DNA of 64,000 bases from Spirometra erinaceieuropaei (taxonomy: Eukaryota; Platyhelminthes; Cestoda; Diphyllobothriidea; Diphyllobothriidae), in the NCBI GenBank assembly GCA_902702965.1, contig CACRXP010000143.1, positions 274,814 through 338,813 of the forward strand. The letters run 5' to 3'. Under the pieces are notes generated by a model, which was not told where the DNA came from, ran no database searches, and saw nothing but the letters and a program-made list of their open reading frames with translations. Positions 42,520-54,718 of the stretch are shown here, piece after piece (the first letter of the stretch is position 1; the number at the start of each line of letters is the position of its first letter). The position numbers were made by a program, and so were the translations under genes.

Positions 42520-43090
42520 AAATATGATTTGAAATCAGATACGCTCTATGGAAAAGAGTGAAATTTTTCTTGAGTAAATTTTCGACGTCGGTTCCCCGTG
42601 TTGTCTTCAAACTAGAGTAAATGTGCGAAAAACAATTAAAATTTTAAATGTGCTGCAAACTAAATACTCATTTGGTGTTTCAGCCAGTGAGCTGCCATCG
42701 TATGCGTCAGTCCGTATTGATCGGCACATTTTCTAATGGGACAAAACCCGCATCTTCGGAGTTTGCCCATCTAAAAAGGCCGAGAGTTTCTTGAAGCCGT
42801 GAACTCAGATGAGCCACGCATCAACACGCATATTGAGTTACATGCAACGTACAAACATCTCAGAGAAAAGTGGAAAAGACAAAGCCGATCAATACGGACT
42901 GACGCATACGACGAGAGCTTACTGGCTAAAACGCCAACTTAGTATTGATGTTGCAACACGTTTGAATTTTAATTGTTTTCTGCACATTTACTCTAGTCTG
43001 ACGCCGACACGGGGAACCGACGTCGAAAATTTACTCAATATGGTTTTCTCTCCTTCCCAAAGGACGTATTTGATTTCAAATATATATATA
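42520..43090 (+). mobile_element. PLE-10: short family C copy with inverted arms
   Basis: The left arm 42525-42728 and the right arm 42881-43085 are reverse complements, about 80% identical. They share AGTAAATTTTCGACGTCGGT, ACTAGAGTAAATGTGC and GTATGCGTCAGTCCGTATTG. The interior (42729-42880) plus the start of the right arm encodes, with a frameshift, FLEAVNSDEPRINTHIELHA and YKHLREKW, the C-terminal block of the endonuclease protein. The architecture is the same as PLE-6 and PLE-9 but older. Confidence 0.7.
42990..43042 (+). ncRNA. hammerhead-like motif of PLE family C
   Basis: GTCTGACGCC..GGGGAACC..GTCGAAAATTTACTC. The order CTGACG, hairpin, GTC-GAAA is the same at 2236-2345 (minus), 38300 (minus) and 42570 (minus). 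An extra base between CTGANGA and the hairpin departs from the hammerhead consensus. Confidence 0.3.
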
Positions 43091-46000
43091 CTTACGTGTA
43101 TTGGTTGTCCTAAAAAACGTGCACTTTTTAATTATCAAAAATCATATCTTGTTTTTGCATATAAATCACGTAGTTTATCAGTCATTTATTCCACATGTTG
43201 ATCACAACCTCCCCTTAATACCCGGCCAGTTTGTTAATTCCATGCATGACGAAGTCTGCGGGTTGGACGCAAGTAAGCCACCAGTAAAATTTTTAAGATC
43301 CGCTTACAGATATGACGCAATGTAATCGTTCTTATGCTTGATTTTCAGAATGGAAAATAGAAATCACTGAAGGAGTCTTGAGGAAAGTTCAAACAGGTGG
43401 AACACAATGTGTGGCTCTTGGCCGGTAGATAAAGCTTGAAAAAAGCATCTGCACATTAAACGTTTCGCATAATTCAGTATATGCCTAATCGAATTTCGAT
43501 TGAAAAAAAATATGCCGGGTAGATTTTCGACGGGCAAACGGTTTGATCCCATATATCACAGGCGTCCGTTTTTGCTTCGCATTTCTGTAATCTGCATGAC
43601 TTTAGACATCCATCGACAATCAAGAATATCATTACCGAGAGCCAGTTTTACATACCGAAAAAGAAACCTTTGCAAAATATGGGGCACCTGAATATAAGTG
43701 AATCAAACCATTATCAAATGAATAATTGTACTCCTTTCTTTTATTCATTTTTTGCCTTTTTTTACTGATCTATGTCGAAGACATATGCTTCCAGAAGTCA
43801 ATTAAGAACACTTTGTAGCAAAACCGTAAATTCTCTTCGATTTTCATGTTATAAAACACCTTTCCAGTTTCAGTCACTTGCCTATCGAAATTTGTGATTT
43901 TGTTTGGAAAAACAATGAATTGCTTTCTGAGAGTGATTGACAAGACGCTAGCGAATTCTTGATCACTCATCGACGGAAGTCCCTGTATGTTCGAATACTA
44001 AATCTAATGTTTTACATCTGTGGACAAATCCTTTTAAGTGGTTTGTTTAAGTAACAATTAGAAATTAACTGATGCTTACTGATGCTTGGAAAAATTGCTC
44101 TGAAGGACATGTCGTGCTTGGTGGAGCAGCTCAGATGCCTTCTGGTATGTTTGAATTTGGTATTTGTTATCTAGCTTATATAAACAAGGATTAAAATGTC
44201 GTTTCTTTTTCTGTGATTACTAGGCGGAAGTCGTATTAGTTCTATAAAAAGGTATTACTCAAGATGACTAGAAAATAAAAGAGCACCATAAGTCTATAAA
44301 TTCGCATATTTGGGCGACATTCAACCCAAGTTTTAGCGGATGGAAGTTTTATATAAACCGTGGATATAAAATAGGTTATTTTCGCCTCCGAAATCCCAAT
44401 ACAACTCTGTTCAAAGGCTATTGAACTGTTTGCTTGATGCGTTTTTTATGCAGATGAAATAATTTAGGCTTAATCTGATGTGAGTAATCTTCGCTTCCTT
44501 TGCTAGGAAAGTATCAAGATTCATTTAATGACCGCCGTATCGTTAATATACGAGTATTCTCTTAATCCTTTCCTTTGCGTCACGAGCCGAAAAAAATTGT
44601 CTTCTGGTTTAGAGTTAATCATAGAATTTGTAATTGGTGAGCCTAAAACAATGGCATCAGCGTAAACAAGCAATTTAATCACAATCATGTTTCTTTATCT
44701 AAGTTCCGCTTAACCACAGTGTCCTATAAATATGCTCATGATATTTCCATTTGCCTTTTCAAGGTTATGTCTATGATGTATAAGATAATTCCATCATTAA
44801 ATTCTAAATAAAGTAACTTCCGGAAATGCGATCAATGAGAGGGCATGGATCCGATACATTGGAATTACTGGATTAACAATAATTTCTAGGTAATTGGACT
44901 GACATAACTTATTAGAATGTTACGTACGTTTTTAAGTATTTTAAGCAACGTAATGACAGAAAATCGTCATTGTTGCTTATGCAGGCTATCATAGGGACTA
45001 CTGCTTATCGCTGATTACGCACGCGTGCTTGCGTGAGCAAATATATACTCCGACAAAAACGCTTTAATTAGACGGTTATCGCGCACCTGTTCAGACAGGC
45101 GATTAGTTTTTAAGCAACTCGGAGCGTCTTCATCTTCAAAATGCCGATTCATTAACGCAAGAATGTAGCCAGCTGAACGTAGCAATAACGCGGAAAGATG
45201 TCCTCTTTTTGTCGCGTCAGTATAGTGTAAAAATAAACAGATATTTTCGCTATATCAGCAAGGTGGCTAGTCGTGTTCGTAGAATTAAACTGCACAAATA
45301 CTCGTAAATCATCTTTTGCATGGCCTTTCGCTTCATTCACAGTTTGAAAATGAACTCGACGCTAATGCGTGGTTCTAAAAAGGGATCAGTTTATTAGACA
45401 AACATTTATTGCGCCTACGTCGGTGTGATAAAGGATAATAAAATCAAGTTGAGGCCTGTAATCAAACACAACGCGGTCACTGCCATTAACTAGCGCAAAA
45501 ACGTGCGCTTACCAGGGAAGTTACTGTATACGCAAAAGAGTACGGCACTATCTCCTCTGGTAATCGAGGAATGACTTTGAGCAAAACGGTGCTTTCCCTG
45601 TTATTTAAAGGATGTTTTAAAAATAAAAGTCCTGCGTGCTTGCCGAATAAGGCTTCTCCAAGTTTACGTTTACTTATTTAGTGGCAAATTCTTCCCCTAT
45701 GAAAGTAAAGTTACTACTGATTATGATGTTAAAACTGTACATGTTTGCTCACGTAACTTTGCGAAAAAGGTGCATTTACTTAGGAATCGGCAAAAGCGGC
45801 CTCAAAATCTTTTTATTTTAAGATGGACGATATCTGATTTACTAAATTAGTCAAAAGGTACTTTTTGAAAAAAAATAAAAATTTAAAATGATACTTGGGA
45901 AGCCCATTTATTTCACGGGACTGCGGTTCGCATTTCCGCGCAAGCAATTAAAGCATGAAACTGCTTAAGTCCAGCAGAGTCTAAGAATCCTTTCAAACAG

Positions 46001-46936
46001 CACTCAGATTTGGTATCTCTTAACAAAAAACGCAAAAGGCAGTGTGCGATCCATTTTACTGCCGGAATTTCGGCGAAATTGTGATAATTGGGAAGTTTTG
46101 TGATTCACATTAATCGAACCAAAAAGTGAAGACGCTCGCACAATTGTACTTAAAAAGACAAGTTAAAGGTCATAAAATAAAGTGCAACTTAAAAACGAGA
46201 TTAAAGCACTCCATCATAAAGTACATGCGAGTTTTTTAGCCAAGGCCGCCTTCAGTGAGCATCAAGGCGTCCTTAAACCAGTATTGAATCTTTTGTGTTT
46301 TTTCATGTCTTTAGTACATTGAGTAAAATAGCTTCTATATAATTAATTTCTACAACAGGCTGAAGGTCGCTCTTTTTGTGCAGAAGTACGCTTTCGTCGT
46401 ACTAGTGTACTAGAAACGCAAAAAAGTAAATCTTGGCAAAAAAATCCCACAAAAATGCTTTTTTGATTGAATAGTAGGCTTTTTGTGGTACGCCACTGCT
46501 TTAGAGTCTGTTTAGCAAACACACTTTATCGATAAGCCACCAACTACATCATTTGCCTTAAAAGCAATGTCACGGAAAATTCGACGTATTCTGTCCTTAG
46601 GTGTACATTTCTCACTGAGGCTGAGTCCATTTATACCATTAAAATGTTCTTTTTAAGTTTGCAATATTTTTTCATTATTCATGCGGTATTATTTTTTCCA
46701 TTCTGCGCTGAGAATGGTCAGCTGAATATTGCAATCTTTAAAAATATTTAAAGTTTATAGATTGCTGCAAATCAGGTCGCACAAAACAACTTACCGTATT
46801 CTCAAAGCTTAAATAGGTGTTTGTTGTTGGGCCCTTTCTAAAGGTGCATGCGAATATTTGCATGTGCGAAGAAATTGGGTTGTGCTGTAAAACAAATCTT
46901 TCCCATCACAGATATTTTGGCAAATTTCGAATAGTT
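43091..46936. other. long AT-rich stretch without recognised genes
   Basis: Apart from the small minus-strand frame at 43770-43970 I find no supported gene, RNA or repeat. Confidence 0.4.
43770..43970 (-). CDS. possible small ORF, unknown
   Basis: 66 codons: MSDQEFASVLSITLRKQFIV, then polar residues and FCYKVFLIDFWKHMSST. The composition is protein-like and the frame starts with ATG and ends cleanly. No motif, no splice sites that I can defend and no homologous copy in the window. Probability of chance is high. Confidence 0.2.
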   Translation of the reverse strand: MSDQEFASVLSITLRKQFIVFPNKITNFDRQVTETGKVFYNMKIEENLRFCYKVFLIDFWKHMSST

Positions 46937-47275
46937 CATATTGACCCAACTGTAAAAACCATGTCAATATTAATTATTCAGAATCTTCCAAAAATCTATG
47001 AATAAGCTGTGCCTGGTAGTCATCCGATGGATTCTAGATGGAGTACTTTGAGGAATCCTGCTTGAGTAGTCAGCTTTCCGTATCAGAGTTGGTGGATTCC
47101 AGACGTTGCAGTAGGTTAGGCGGGTAACTTGACCCAAATGTGATTAAACTGGATTCGTCCGGTGGGGCCTGGTAGCTCAAGTGATTAGAGCGTTGGCTGT
47201 ACTAAATCCTTTGCCTTACTGCGCGGGTTCAAATCCCACGGTGGCGCCAAAGTTTCCATAGTTGGGTCAAAATGA
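46937..47275 (+). repeat. SINE-A element with terminal inverted repeats, complete
   Basis: It starts TTCATATTGACCCAACTGTA and ends AGTTGGGTCAAAATGAA, giving terminal inverted repeats of about 18-25 bp and a total of 339 bp. Inside are GCCTGGTAGTCATCCGATGG, GGGTAACTTGACCC and a tRNA-like core at 47164-47248. The same layout appears at 19850-20275. A tRNA-derived promoter inside a TIR-bounded unit is unusual. Confidence 0.65.
47164..47248 (+). repeat. tRNA-like core of SINE-A
   Basis: 85 nt: acceptor GGGGCCT with TGGCGCC (imperfect), A box TAGCTCAAGTGATTAGAGCG, anticodon-arm region GGCTGTACTAAATCC, B box GGGTTCAAATCCC. Pol III promoter boxes are well kept. The acceptor mismatches and the odd anticodon (ACT) argue against a functional tRNA. 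Confidence 0.65.
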
Positions 47276-49639
47276 AATGCTTCCCTGTTGCATAACTTCT
47301 GTGTCTTAAGACCGAAAACTTTTAAAATATACAAATTAAATTTTTCGTTTTGGAATAACGTGCCTATTCGTCTTCTGCGCCATCTTCTCTAGGTGGACAT
47401 CAAGTAATTTTGAAGTTAATATGGGATGCATGTTTTAAGCTCACTTAATTAAATTTCTATCCTGTGCTATGGAAAATGCGCAGATATGGTTTATAAGAAG
47501 CGTTAGCGGAGGCAAATGTCTAAGCCTCTGAAACCGTTGAGTTTTGCTTAAAAATGAAACTGTTTTGCAGGTAAAATAACTTGAAAGTTCTCCGGATGGG
47601 AAGGTATTTTGTAACGGCATAAGCTAATAATATATGTATCGAACGCTCCAGGCATTCTTTACCAATTATGTGCACTACGGTCGTTAAGCTTCGCTACACT
47701 TATTGCGATAAACGATCCATTCAAAAAATTAAAGCTTCAGTACAGAGGATATCAATGAAAGACAAACTAAACGACATGTGAGAAAGCTTTCATTTGACCA
47801 TTTTTAAATATTTTGTGGTATTTTGTGCAAAACGTTTACGTGCATTTTACTTTGTATCACAAATGCTAATAAGGTAAACTGAAAAATGGACTGCGACGCC
47901 TTGTTAATAATGTTTATATTTAAGTTTTCCATTATTATCTGAGTTTGCACATTTTTGAATGAAAAGTTAGGGTAAAAGAACTGCTTAAATTGAAGCTATC
48001 TCTGATTGTACTATTTCAATGCAAAAGTACTGTATGTTGGTTGCTGCAGAAATTTCCCCTAGAACATCCGTTACGACTAGCATTAATTTAAATGTTCAAA
48101 ACATTTTTTTCGGTGATTATTTTGCAAGTGTCCGCAATATCTGCTAGTACTGTCTGTTTAACTTCGAATTTCTGCAACAATCATGCGGATGGGTTGAAGA
48201 AATCTTCGAGGCAATTTCTCCCTGACTGAATGTTTTACTGTCGATTTAGAAGTCGTAAAAGTGCTCCTGAATTTTGGGTTTGGAGGAAATCCTGGGCGTT
48301 AAGATGTTAACATAGTGATTTTCGTGGTGTAGATGAAAACATGCTCAGATCGGATAAGAAAATTAAATTTAACACGTTCCAAATATTCGGTAATTTTGCG
48401 TTTTGTGCTTCAAGCGGTTCCATCTAAAATTATGCAACGTCAGAAAAAAGAGCATTTTTATCTAATTAGTTATTATGCTTTCAGTTTGAAGATGCTGGAT
48501 TGCTGTGTTGTCCAGTTTAAAGGCACATCGCAATAACAGCACAATAACATATAAGCAAATATGTGAACTGCAATTTGGTAGGCTAAAAAATAAATGTTTT
48601 GACACCGGTGGAAAACTGGAGAGGACATAAAAGTGCCTCAGAGTTAAATAATGACCACGGATTAGTTTTAAATTTGGACAGTAAATGTTTAGCCTCTCTC
48701 CAAAAAATAAAGTGCTAAAAGACGTTTAACGTCAGTAGTGTATGCTGAGTTGTAGCGAGTTCGATTTACTACTGACGGACAGAGTTCCATCTCAGGATCA
48801 TTCGGAACCTGGATAGTTAAGAACAGTCATAGCGGCCGCAAATCAACCAATCATCCTGCATGAGGAGATACTATTGCCTTACTGGTAGAGCCTCCACCAC
48901 AAACATGAACAAGCAGAACTGCGCTTTAAACCCCTATTTTAATATTTTTGTAAATTTCCATACAAAAGCGCAGGGGGTATTTAACAACAAACCACATTTG
49001 GCATAGAAAAAAATAAAATATACAGAAGACGCTGAGAAGAGAATGCAAAAACGTCGACAGTGGGATTGTGAAAAGCGCTGAACAGCTTTCACAGGACAAA
49101 CATTCACGTCGACTAGACAGAGCAGAGCTTGTAAACCAGTATAAGCAAGTGTATGAAAACTGAGACATTCTCAAAATAAAATTCGAGTGGCAAATTATGC
49201 GGATGAAAAACGTAATTACTTCGTATGTAGAGTTACAGCACATTAGATAATCGCAAAGCCTCATTGATTAACTTGGTCATATCTCAATAGGTCTAACAAA
49301 CAGACACTCTGCGAATTTAAATAACAATCCGTGGACGGCGAAGAAGCAATTGCGATAAAATAGGAGTATCGACCAAAATTTATGTTAGTGACGTGATGTA
49401 TCTGTTTGTTTTCGGTTATTAGATCGTGGAAACTACTGTTGAAGCACGAACTTGCTGTATTGACGCCACACGTTCCGCGCGTCCGAATGACGGGTTTCGA
49501 GAGTTGATGAGGTCATCAATGTTTGGGACCCCGGAAACCTTTTCGTCGTATATCTTATCTTTGAAAATAATGTTACAGACCCTATGCGCATGTCTGTGGC
49601 GGCACGTCTAGAGGCGGCTGCGGGCGTGCCAGCCCTCAG
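47276..49639. other. unannotated stretch
   Basis: No supported gene. A short inverted pair GTCAGTAGT/ACTACTGAC at 48731-48775 could form a 9-bp stem. Confidence 0.4.
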
Positions 49640-49740
49640 CGCCCACTCCGACCCCTGATCTTCTTGACTTAACCATAACACGGGACACAGACGAGGAAGG
49701 AGGAGGGAGTGCGGTAGATGCTGCGCAAGTTTGCTACCAC
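49640..49740 (+). repeat. dispersed repeat D, copy 3 (partial)
   Basis: GGGACACAGACGAGGAAGG, GGAGGGAGTGCGGTAGATGC and TGCGCAAGTTTGC match copies 1, 2 and 4. Confidence 0.6.
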
Positions 49741-49824
49741 TCTAAAATAATTCAAACGCATGCTACCTCCCTAATCTCAACCGGGCAAGAAGCACACTTT
49801 ACCCATCGTCAGCAGCTGTGCAAT

Positions 49825-50814
49825 TACAGTGCGTGACCTATCTCATGAAATATTGGCTGAAATTCTGAAATGCGTCTTCGATTAGGAAAGATTACTTGGT
49901 CGCGGTTGTGATACTGATTATTATAAGGCATACCCTTAGAACCTTTTGGACTCGGCAGGATGTCAGCTTTAAAATGCTATTCTTTTCAATCTCCTGTAGA
50001 AAGCGTGCTTGGTAAAAATGACTACCTATGTAGCATGCATTTTTCCCATTGATTTTCGATGGTCTTGGAAATTCAAATATATTTTATAGAAACCACAAAC
50101 AAAAATAAGCTCTTTTCTAGTCAGTCGATAGAGAATCATGTCTTGTTTATATTTCATACTTAAGGAAGGATTATAATTGGGTTTTAAAAAGTTTTCTTAT
50201 TGCCGAAAAATTTGGAGTCTGATCATTCGTTGCATTCGCGCTTAGTGTTTACACTCTACAAGGTGCATGCGTTCAGCATAAAGAAAATCCCATATTTTTA
50301 TATCATTAAAGATATATCATACAGAGTCCATACAATTTTGCAATGGATGCGGCCCATGTTGTACATTTCATGAGGAGCAGTGGTAAACGGCCAGGTACGA
50401 TGCTATGTGAATTTACATTTCGCGGTCTTAAAAAGTCTCATAATTAAAAATTTTTTAAAACCTAATTATACTCTTTCCTAAAGTATACATATAAAGAAAA
50501 CGTGATTTTCTATTGATTGACCAAAAGAAATCACATTTTTTTAGTGGTTTCTATAAAAATATTTGAATTTCCGAAACCATCGAAAATCAATGGGAAAAAT
50601 GCATGCTACTTAAGAAGTCATTTTTTACCGAGCACGCTTTCTACAGGAGATTGAAAAGAAATGAGTTTCAAAGCCGACATCCTGCCGAGTCCGAAGTGTT
50701 ATAAGAGTATGCGCAAGATAATCAGTATTACAACCGCGACCAAGTAATCCTTCCTAATCGAAGACGCATTTCAGAATTTCAGCCAACATTTCACGAGATT
50801 GGTCACGCACTGTA
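49825..50814. repeat. palindromic foldback element, copy 3, uninterrupted (subfamily I)
   Basis: The cleanest copy: TACAGTGCGTGACCTATCTC to GATTGGTCACGCACTGTA, 990 bp including the flanking TA. The two arms can be aligned almost to the middle (about 480 bp each, roughly 85-90% identical). It serves as the empty-site reference for PLE-1: the site AAAAATAAGCTCTTTTCTAG near 50100-50120 corresponds to the PLE-1 target. Confidence 0.85.
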
Positions 50815-51785
50815 TTTACCATAATGACAAAACACGTAGTGGCTTGTCGATACGGAAAATGATCACGCAATTGCATATTACTGACTGCCTGTTGGCGGTT
50901 TGTGGACATTACGCGGTTATTCAGCAGTAGTTGATAGACTTTAGCTTAAATATCATGCCAACTTTCAGACCGTTCCTGTCGAGTTCGTGGTTTATTCTTC
51001 TCGGAAATAATAGTAAGGGATCCTTACCAACGTCGGTCGACCAGACGGACATGTCTGCCCATAAATACTAAGACCGCCAAAGACTAAAATCTTAACACGT
51101 ATCTAAGGATACTGAGTTTAATACCCTGAAGCATTAAGAATTACATTTTATTTCAAAGTTGTACTCAAAATACTCTTTGTTAATTTGGTAAAGACCCGCA
51201 CCGGACATATCTCTAATGATTTAGGAGCACCAATTATCGTTTGCAGTATTGAAGACATCGATCATGACCAAATCTATGTTTTTGCATCTTCTGGAAATGC
51301 CATGTATGACCTGGTGATTTGGCAAAAGGCGGACACTCAAAAGAGTACCGCAAGAAATGGGCAAATCCAGCAAAGGCATTGCTGTGCAGTCGGAATTATG
51401 TGGTCCTAAACAAGGTCTATATGACAGTGACGAATAAAAATAGTTTCGTAGCCATATGCTCGGTCTCTCTATTTGCTGACCTTAGTTTCAATATGAAGAA
51501 TACAACCTCTACTTAATGCAAATTTGTAGGAATTGTTAAGGAAAGATACACAACGGACCGGACTACGAGAACTACAAACGCCTGATTAAGTACATAGATG
51601 TGATAGTAGTGTTTTGGATGTTTTAGATGACCGTTGAGAAAAAAAGTACAGCCCGCGAACGGACGGCAGTCCAAAAAGAGAATGGTTAATATTGCATAGG
51701 AAGTTTTCGGTCTCCTTTTTTTTCATGGAAGTTAAAAATATTAATGCAAAAAATACTGGACTATGTACAGTTCGACCATCGGTTT
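50815..51785. other. unannotated stretch with a weak coding-like frame
   Basis: The frame at 51185-51409 (TRTGHISNDLGAPIIVCSIE, then FASSGNAMYDLVIWQK) looks protein-like but has no motif and no clear exon borders. Confidence 0.3.
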
Positions 51786-52030
51786 CGATGATGTCCACCG
51801 TGTCCCCCACAGTTGCAGCAGCAATGGGAGCAGGGACGGTGACTTACGCAGGGGTTTATAGTGCCGGTAGACTTGCGTAGCATCTACCTACACTTTCTCC
51901 TCCTCCCTCGCCCGAGCCCGGGGTCAAGACAGTGTCAAGAAGACCGGAGACGAGAGAGGCCGCAGGTGGATGGCTCGGACGGATCCTCACCTTGGCGTTC
52001 CACCACACTCCCGGCCCACACAAAAAATAA
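51786..52030 (-). repeat. dispersed repeat D, copy 4 (inverted)
   Basis: On the minus strand GTCTTCTTGACACTGTCTTG, GGAGGAGGAGAAAGTGTAGG, TAGATGCTACGCAAG, TAAGTCACCGTCCC and CACGGTGGACATCATCG, in the same order as in copy 2. Confidence 0.65.
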
Positions 52031-54493
52031 CCAGGATTTTAACCAACACAAGAGAGATTTGGAGGCTGGCACGACCGAAGCCGCACCTGGGCGTGCCGCC
52101 AACGCCTGGCTCGGATCCCACACTGTGATGGGAGTGGTACTGGACAATACCATGCAGGACATCGACATAATACACATTTTTAAAATGAATCCAAGCTCTT
52201 CGTGTGTTGCTTCGTTCCACATCCCCTACTTAAGCTTTACGGGTGCTTAAAAAGCGGATTTACCGCAAAACTGGAATTCACGAGGGGAAATAGGTGAAGG
52301 TCCACATGCTATCGGAGACGCCACCGACGCGGAGTAAAACTCACATATTGCCAAACAGTGGGATTACACTTGGTCTGAGAAGATACTTTGCAGTGAAGGG
52401 GAGTATTAATATTTTCAAGACGAGAATCTGCGCCAAGTTTCTGCTTGGCAGTTCACAAAATGGTGGAAGGTCGTAAAGGACTAGGTTTGCAATCGGCCGT
52501 GTTTGCTGACAAATCGTCAGCCATTGTCTTCCTTTTTTGAAACTGAAATTGCCGCGTTAAATCGGCGGTTTTTTGCGTGACAGTATGACTTATAATTAAT
52601 GGGAGCCGTGGTCTTCTAAGATGCAGTGTCTTCCGTTTAAAACGACTTCATTCTGAAAGTAAACGTATCATGCCCATGTGAAACAAGTTGTTCTTGCATA
52701 TTTGATTCAGCACTGCGCACGTGTTTGGCGAGGTTTGGTTCTGCAGCCCCATCTGAGTCATACCGTATGGTAAGCTTTCTAAAACAATATAAGTTAATAA
52801 ACCTTACTTGGCCACTCGCTGAATTAGGAAGAGAAGAATAGCGCAAGCTGAGCGCGAAGCACGCGCAGGGAAGCGAGTGCAAGTGGTGTGTACACACCCC
52901 CCGACACAGCCTCTCGCTGGATTAAGAGGATGAGAGAGCAATCACAACTGGAAGGCCACGGGGGGAACCGCGTAATAATGTGCAGTGCATGGCCACTTTA
53001 GCGGAACCGACGGAGTTCCACATCGTCTGCATAATTCCGATTGGGAGCTTACCTGGTCACTGGCTGGACTGAGATAATAAATAGAGCGCGAGAATGGCTC
53101 TTCTCTTGTGCAGGGATGTGCGTGTAAACTGCTACCTGAGGCTGGCGTGTAAGCAATCCCCCCCGCGTGGTGCAGGCACCAGTCGGATTAAACTTAAAGG
53201 GAAGGTGAAAACAGCGGATATTTGTAGAGTTAGCGTTCCCGCATCCACTGATATTTTTTGGAAAGTTGACCATGTGGTATCCCTCAGGTGTGGCCGCAGG
53301 ACCAAAACTAGGCGAATATTTATATGCAAGATGACTGGATTCTTTCGAAAAATGAATTTGGCTGTCACATGCGCTTCTCACCCCTTCTACTGAGGCACGA
53401 TTTGCTTTACATGCTGTTTGCAAAAATACATTCTAAAAATCGCTCTGGACTACTGTTAATTTGCTAACATTTGCTGATGAAGATGCTAAATATTTTCCTT
53501 TGCCGATATTTGCAAAACCTGTCAATGTTGCCGGAATCTGTTTTTGCGTTAGCGGAAGCTACGCCCCTGGACATTCTTTACGAAACCCGAAAGTCCTTAT
53601 AAAAGTTTTCTGGTGGACAAATATTTTGACAAAGCTGACAATTAAAAGACGACAAACCGATCTTTTTAGGTTTTAATAATTCCAATACATGTGGCAGGTA
53701 AATAGGGGAAATAGTCGTGTTGCTGCGAATGTAAACGGGAACTGTTAGGTGGATATTTCCCAAAGAAAACTTAAAAGGATTCGCAAGCTTATTGTAAACT
53801 TTATAAAACCGATGAAAGTCCAAGAGGACAATAAATTATTTAAAACAACCAAAACCATTATTTTTGTCCATTAGAACCTTCTGAGGAAACAACCTGAAGA
53901 GTAGCAGAGACTATTTAAAATGTTTGCTTACGGAAACTTGTCTAGACTTAAAACGTCCGCAGAGATTAGAAAATAGAATTTATGCGACATTAACACGGCA
54001 TAATATCGATTGGTCTCAAAAAGACTGAGTCGAATAGCCTAGGCTTGAATTCGCGAAGGCTGTGAGACTACATTTGACTACCTTTTTGATTTTGGACTCG
54101 TCTTTTCCGAAGTATATTTAAAGGGCATATTCATAACTGTAACTCTGATTAGTAGGGACTGGAGTCGCCTGCTTCAGCGTGCCTTTTAAGCTGAGCCATT
54201 TTGTTCCATAAATAAAGAAATGTCATATTTACAATGTGTCATATATTTATATGTATGTCATATGTCTATCGTTTAGTAATTGGGTAGGAAACAGACGTTT
54301 GAAATTTGTGCACAACTGATGCTTAAACGCCTTGAAAAGTGCAAATATTTGGTTCGCAGCAACAGACGATTTTAAAAAAAATTGAACCACTTTGTGTAAG
54401 GCAAACTGTCCTCTTTAATCATATTTATCATGCACGACATCATGTTCATATCTGGGCTTTTTAAAATTGACTTGGGGTAATTTTGTTGTTTAC
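52031..54493. other. unannotated stretch with a second exon candidate
   Basis: The minus frame 53585-53770 reads NKLANPFKFSLGNIHLTVPV and ends with FNCQLCQNICPPENFYKDF before a GTAAAG donor-like site. It could be an exon following the candidate at 54494-54662 but has no recognised family. The region 52890-53170 is GC-richer and repeat-like, with a TAATAAATAGAGCGCGAG TATA-like sequence. No copy elsewhere in the window. Confidence 0.25.
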
Positions 54494-54662
54494 CTGTAAA
54501 CTGCCTTTAGCCGTCTGCTTAAACATCGCTCCGAATCTAACGGGAAGGTAATAGCGGTTCAAATTCTTTTTACGCAAATGCCAATGATGCAGGTTGTCGT
54601 ACGGCAAGTCCGTAAAGAGTGCCCACTTACTCGCTTTAACTTCAAGCCCTCGGGAGGACATT
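54494..54662 (-). CDS. possible coding exon, unknown protein
   Basis: On the minus strand the frame MSSRGLEVKASKWALFTDLP, with YDNLHHWHLRKKNLNRYYLP next, runs 56 codons from an ATG at 54661 and stops exactly at a strong donor: TTACAG then GTAAAC at 54493. Immediately upstream of the ATG is CTAG, which could be an acceptor, or the ATG could start the protein. Composition (many aromatic and basic residues) is protein-like. I do not recognise the family. The SINE-B at 54719 lies just upstream on this strand. Moderate to low confidence. Confidence 0.35.
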
Positions 54663-54718
54663 CTAGTTCGTGTCATTTTCGTATTTCTTGTTCGGTAATA
54701 ACATTCTGCCTATATAAT

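Noticed and set aside
42990..43042. Confident hammerhead call for PLE family C
   Set aside because: An extra base between CTGANGA and stem II breaks the consensus. Kept as a low-confidence feature only.
47164..47248. Functional tRNA gene
   Set aside because: A and B boxes are good, but the acceptor stem is mismatched, the anticodon reads ACT and the same unit recurs with TIRs at 19850-20275, so it is a repeat.
52890..53170. LTR of a retrovirus-like element
   Set aside because: TATA-like sequence and higher GC only. No second copy, no primer-binding site or polypurine tract seen.
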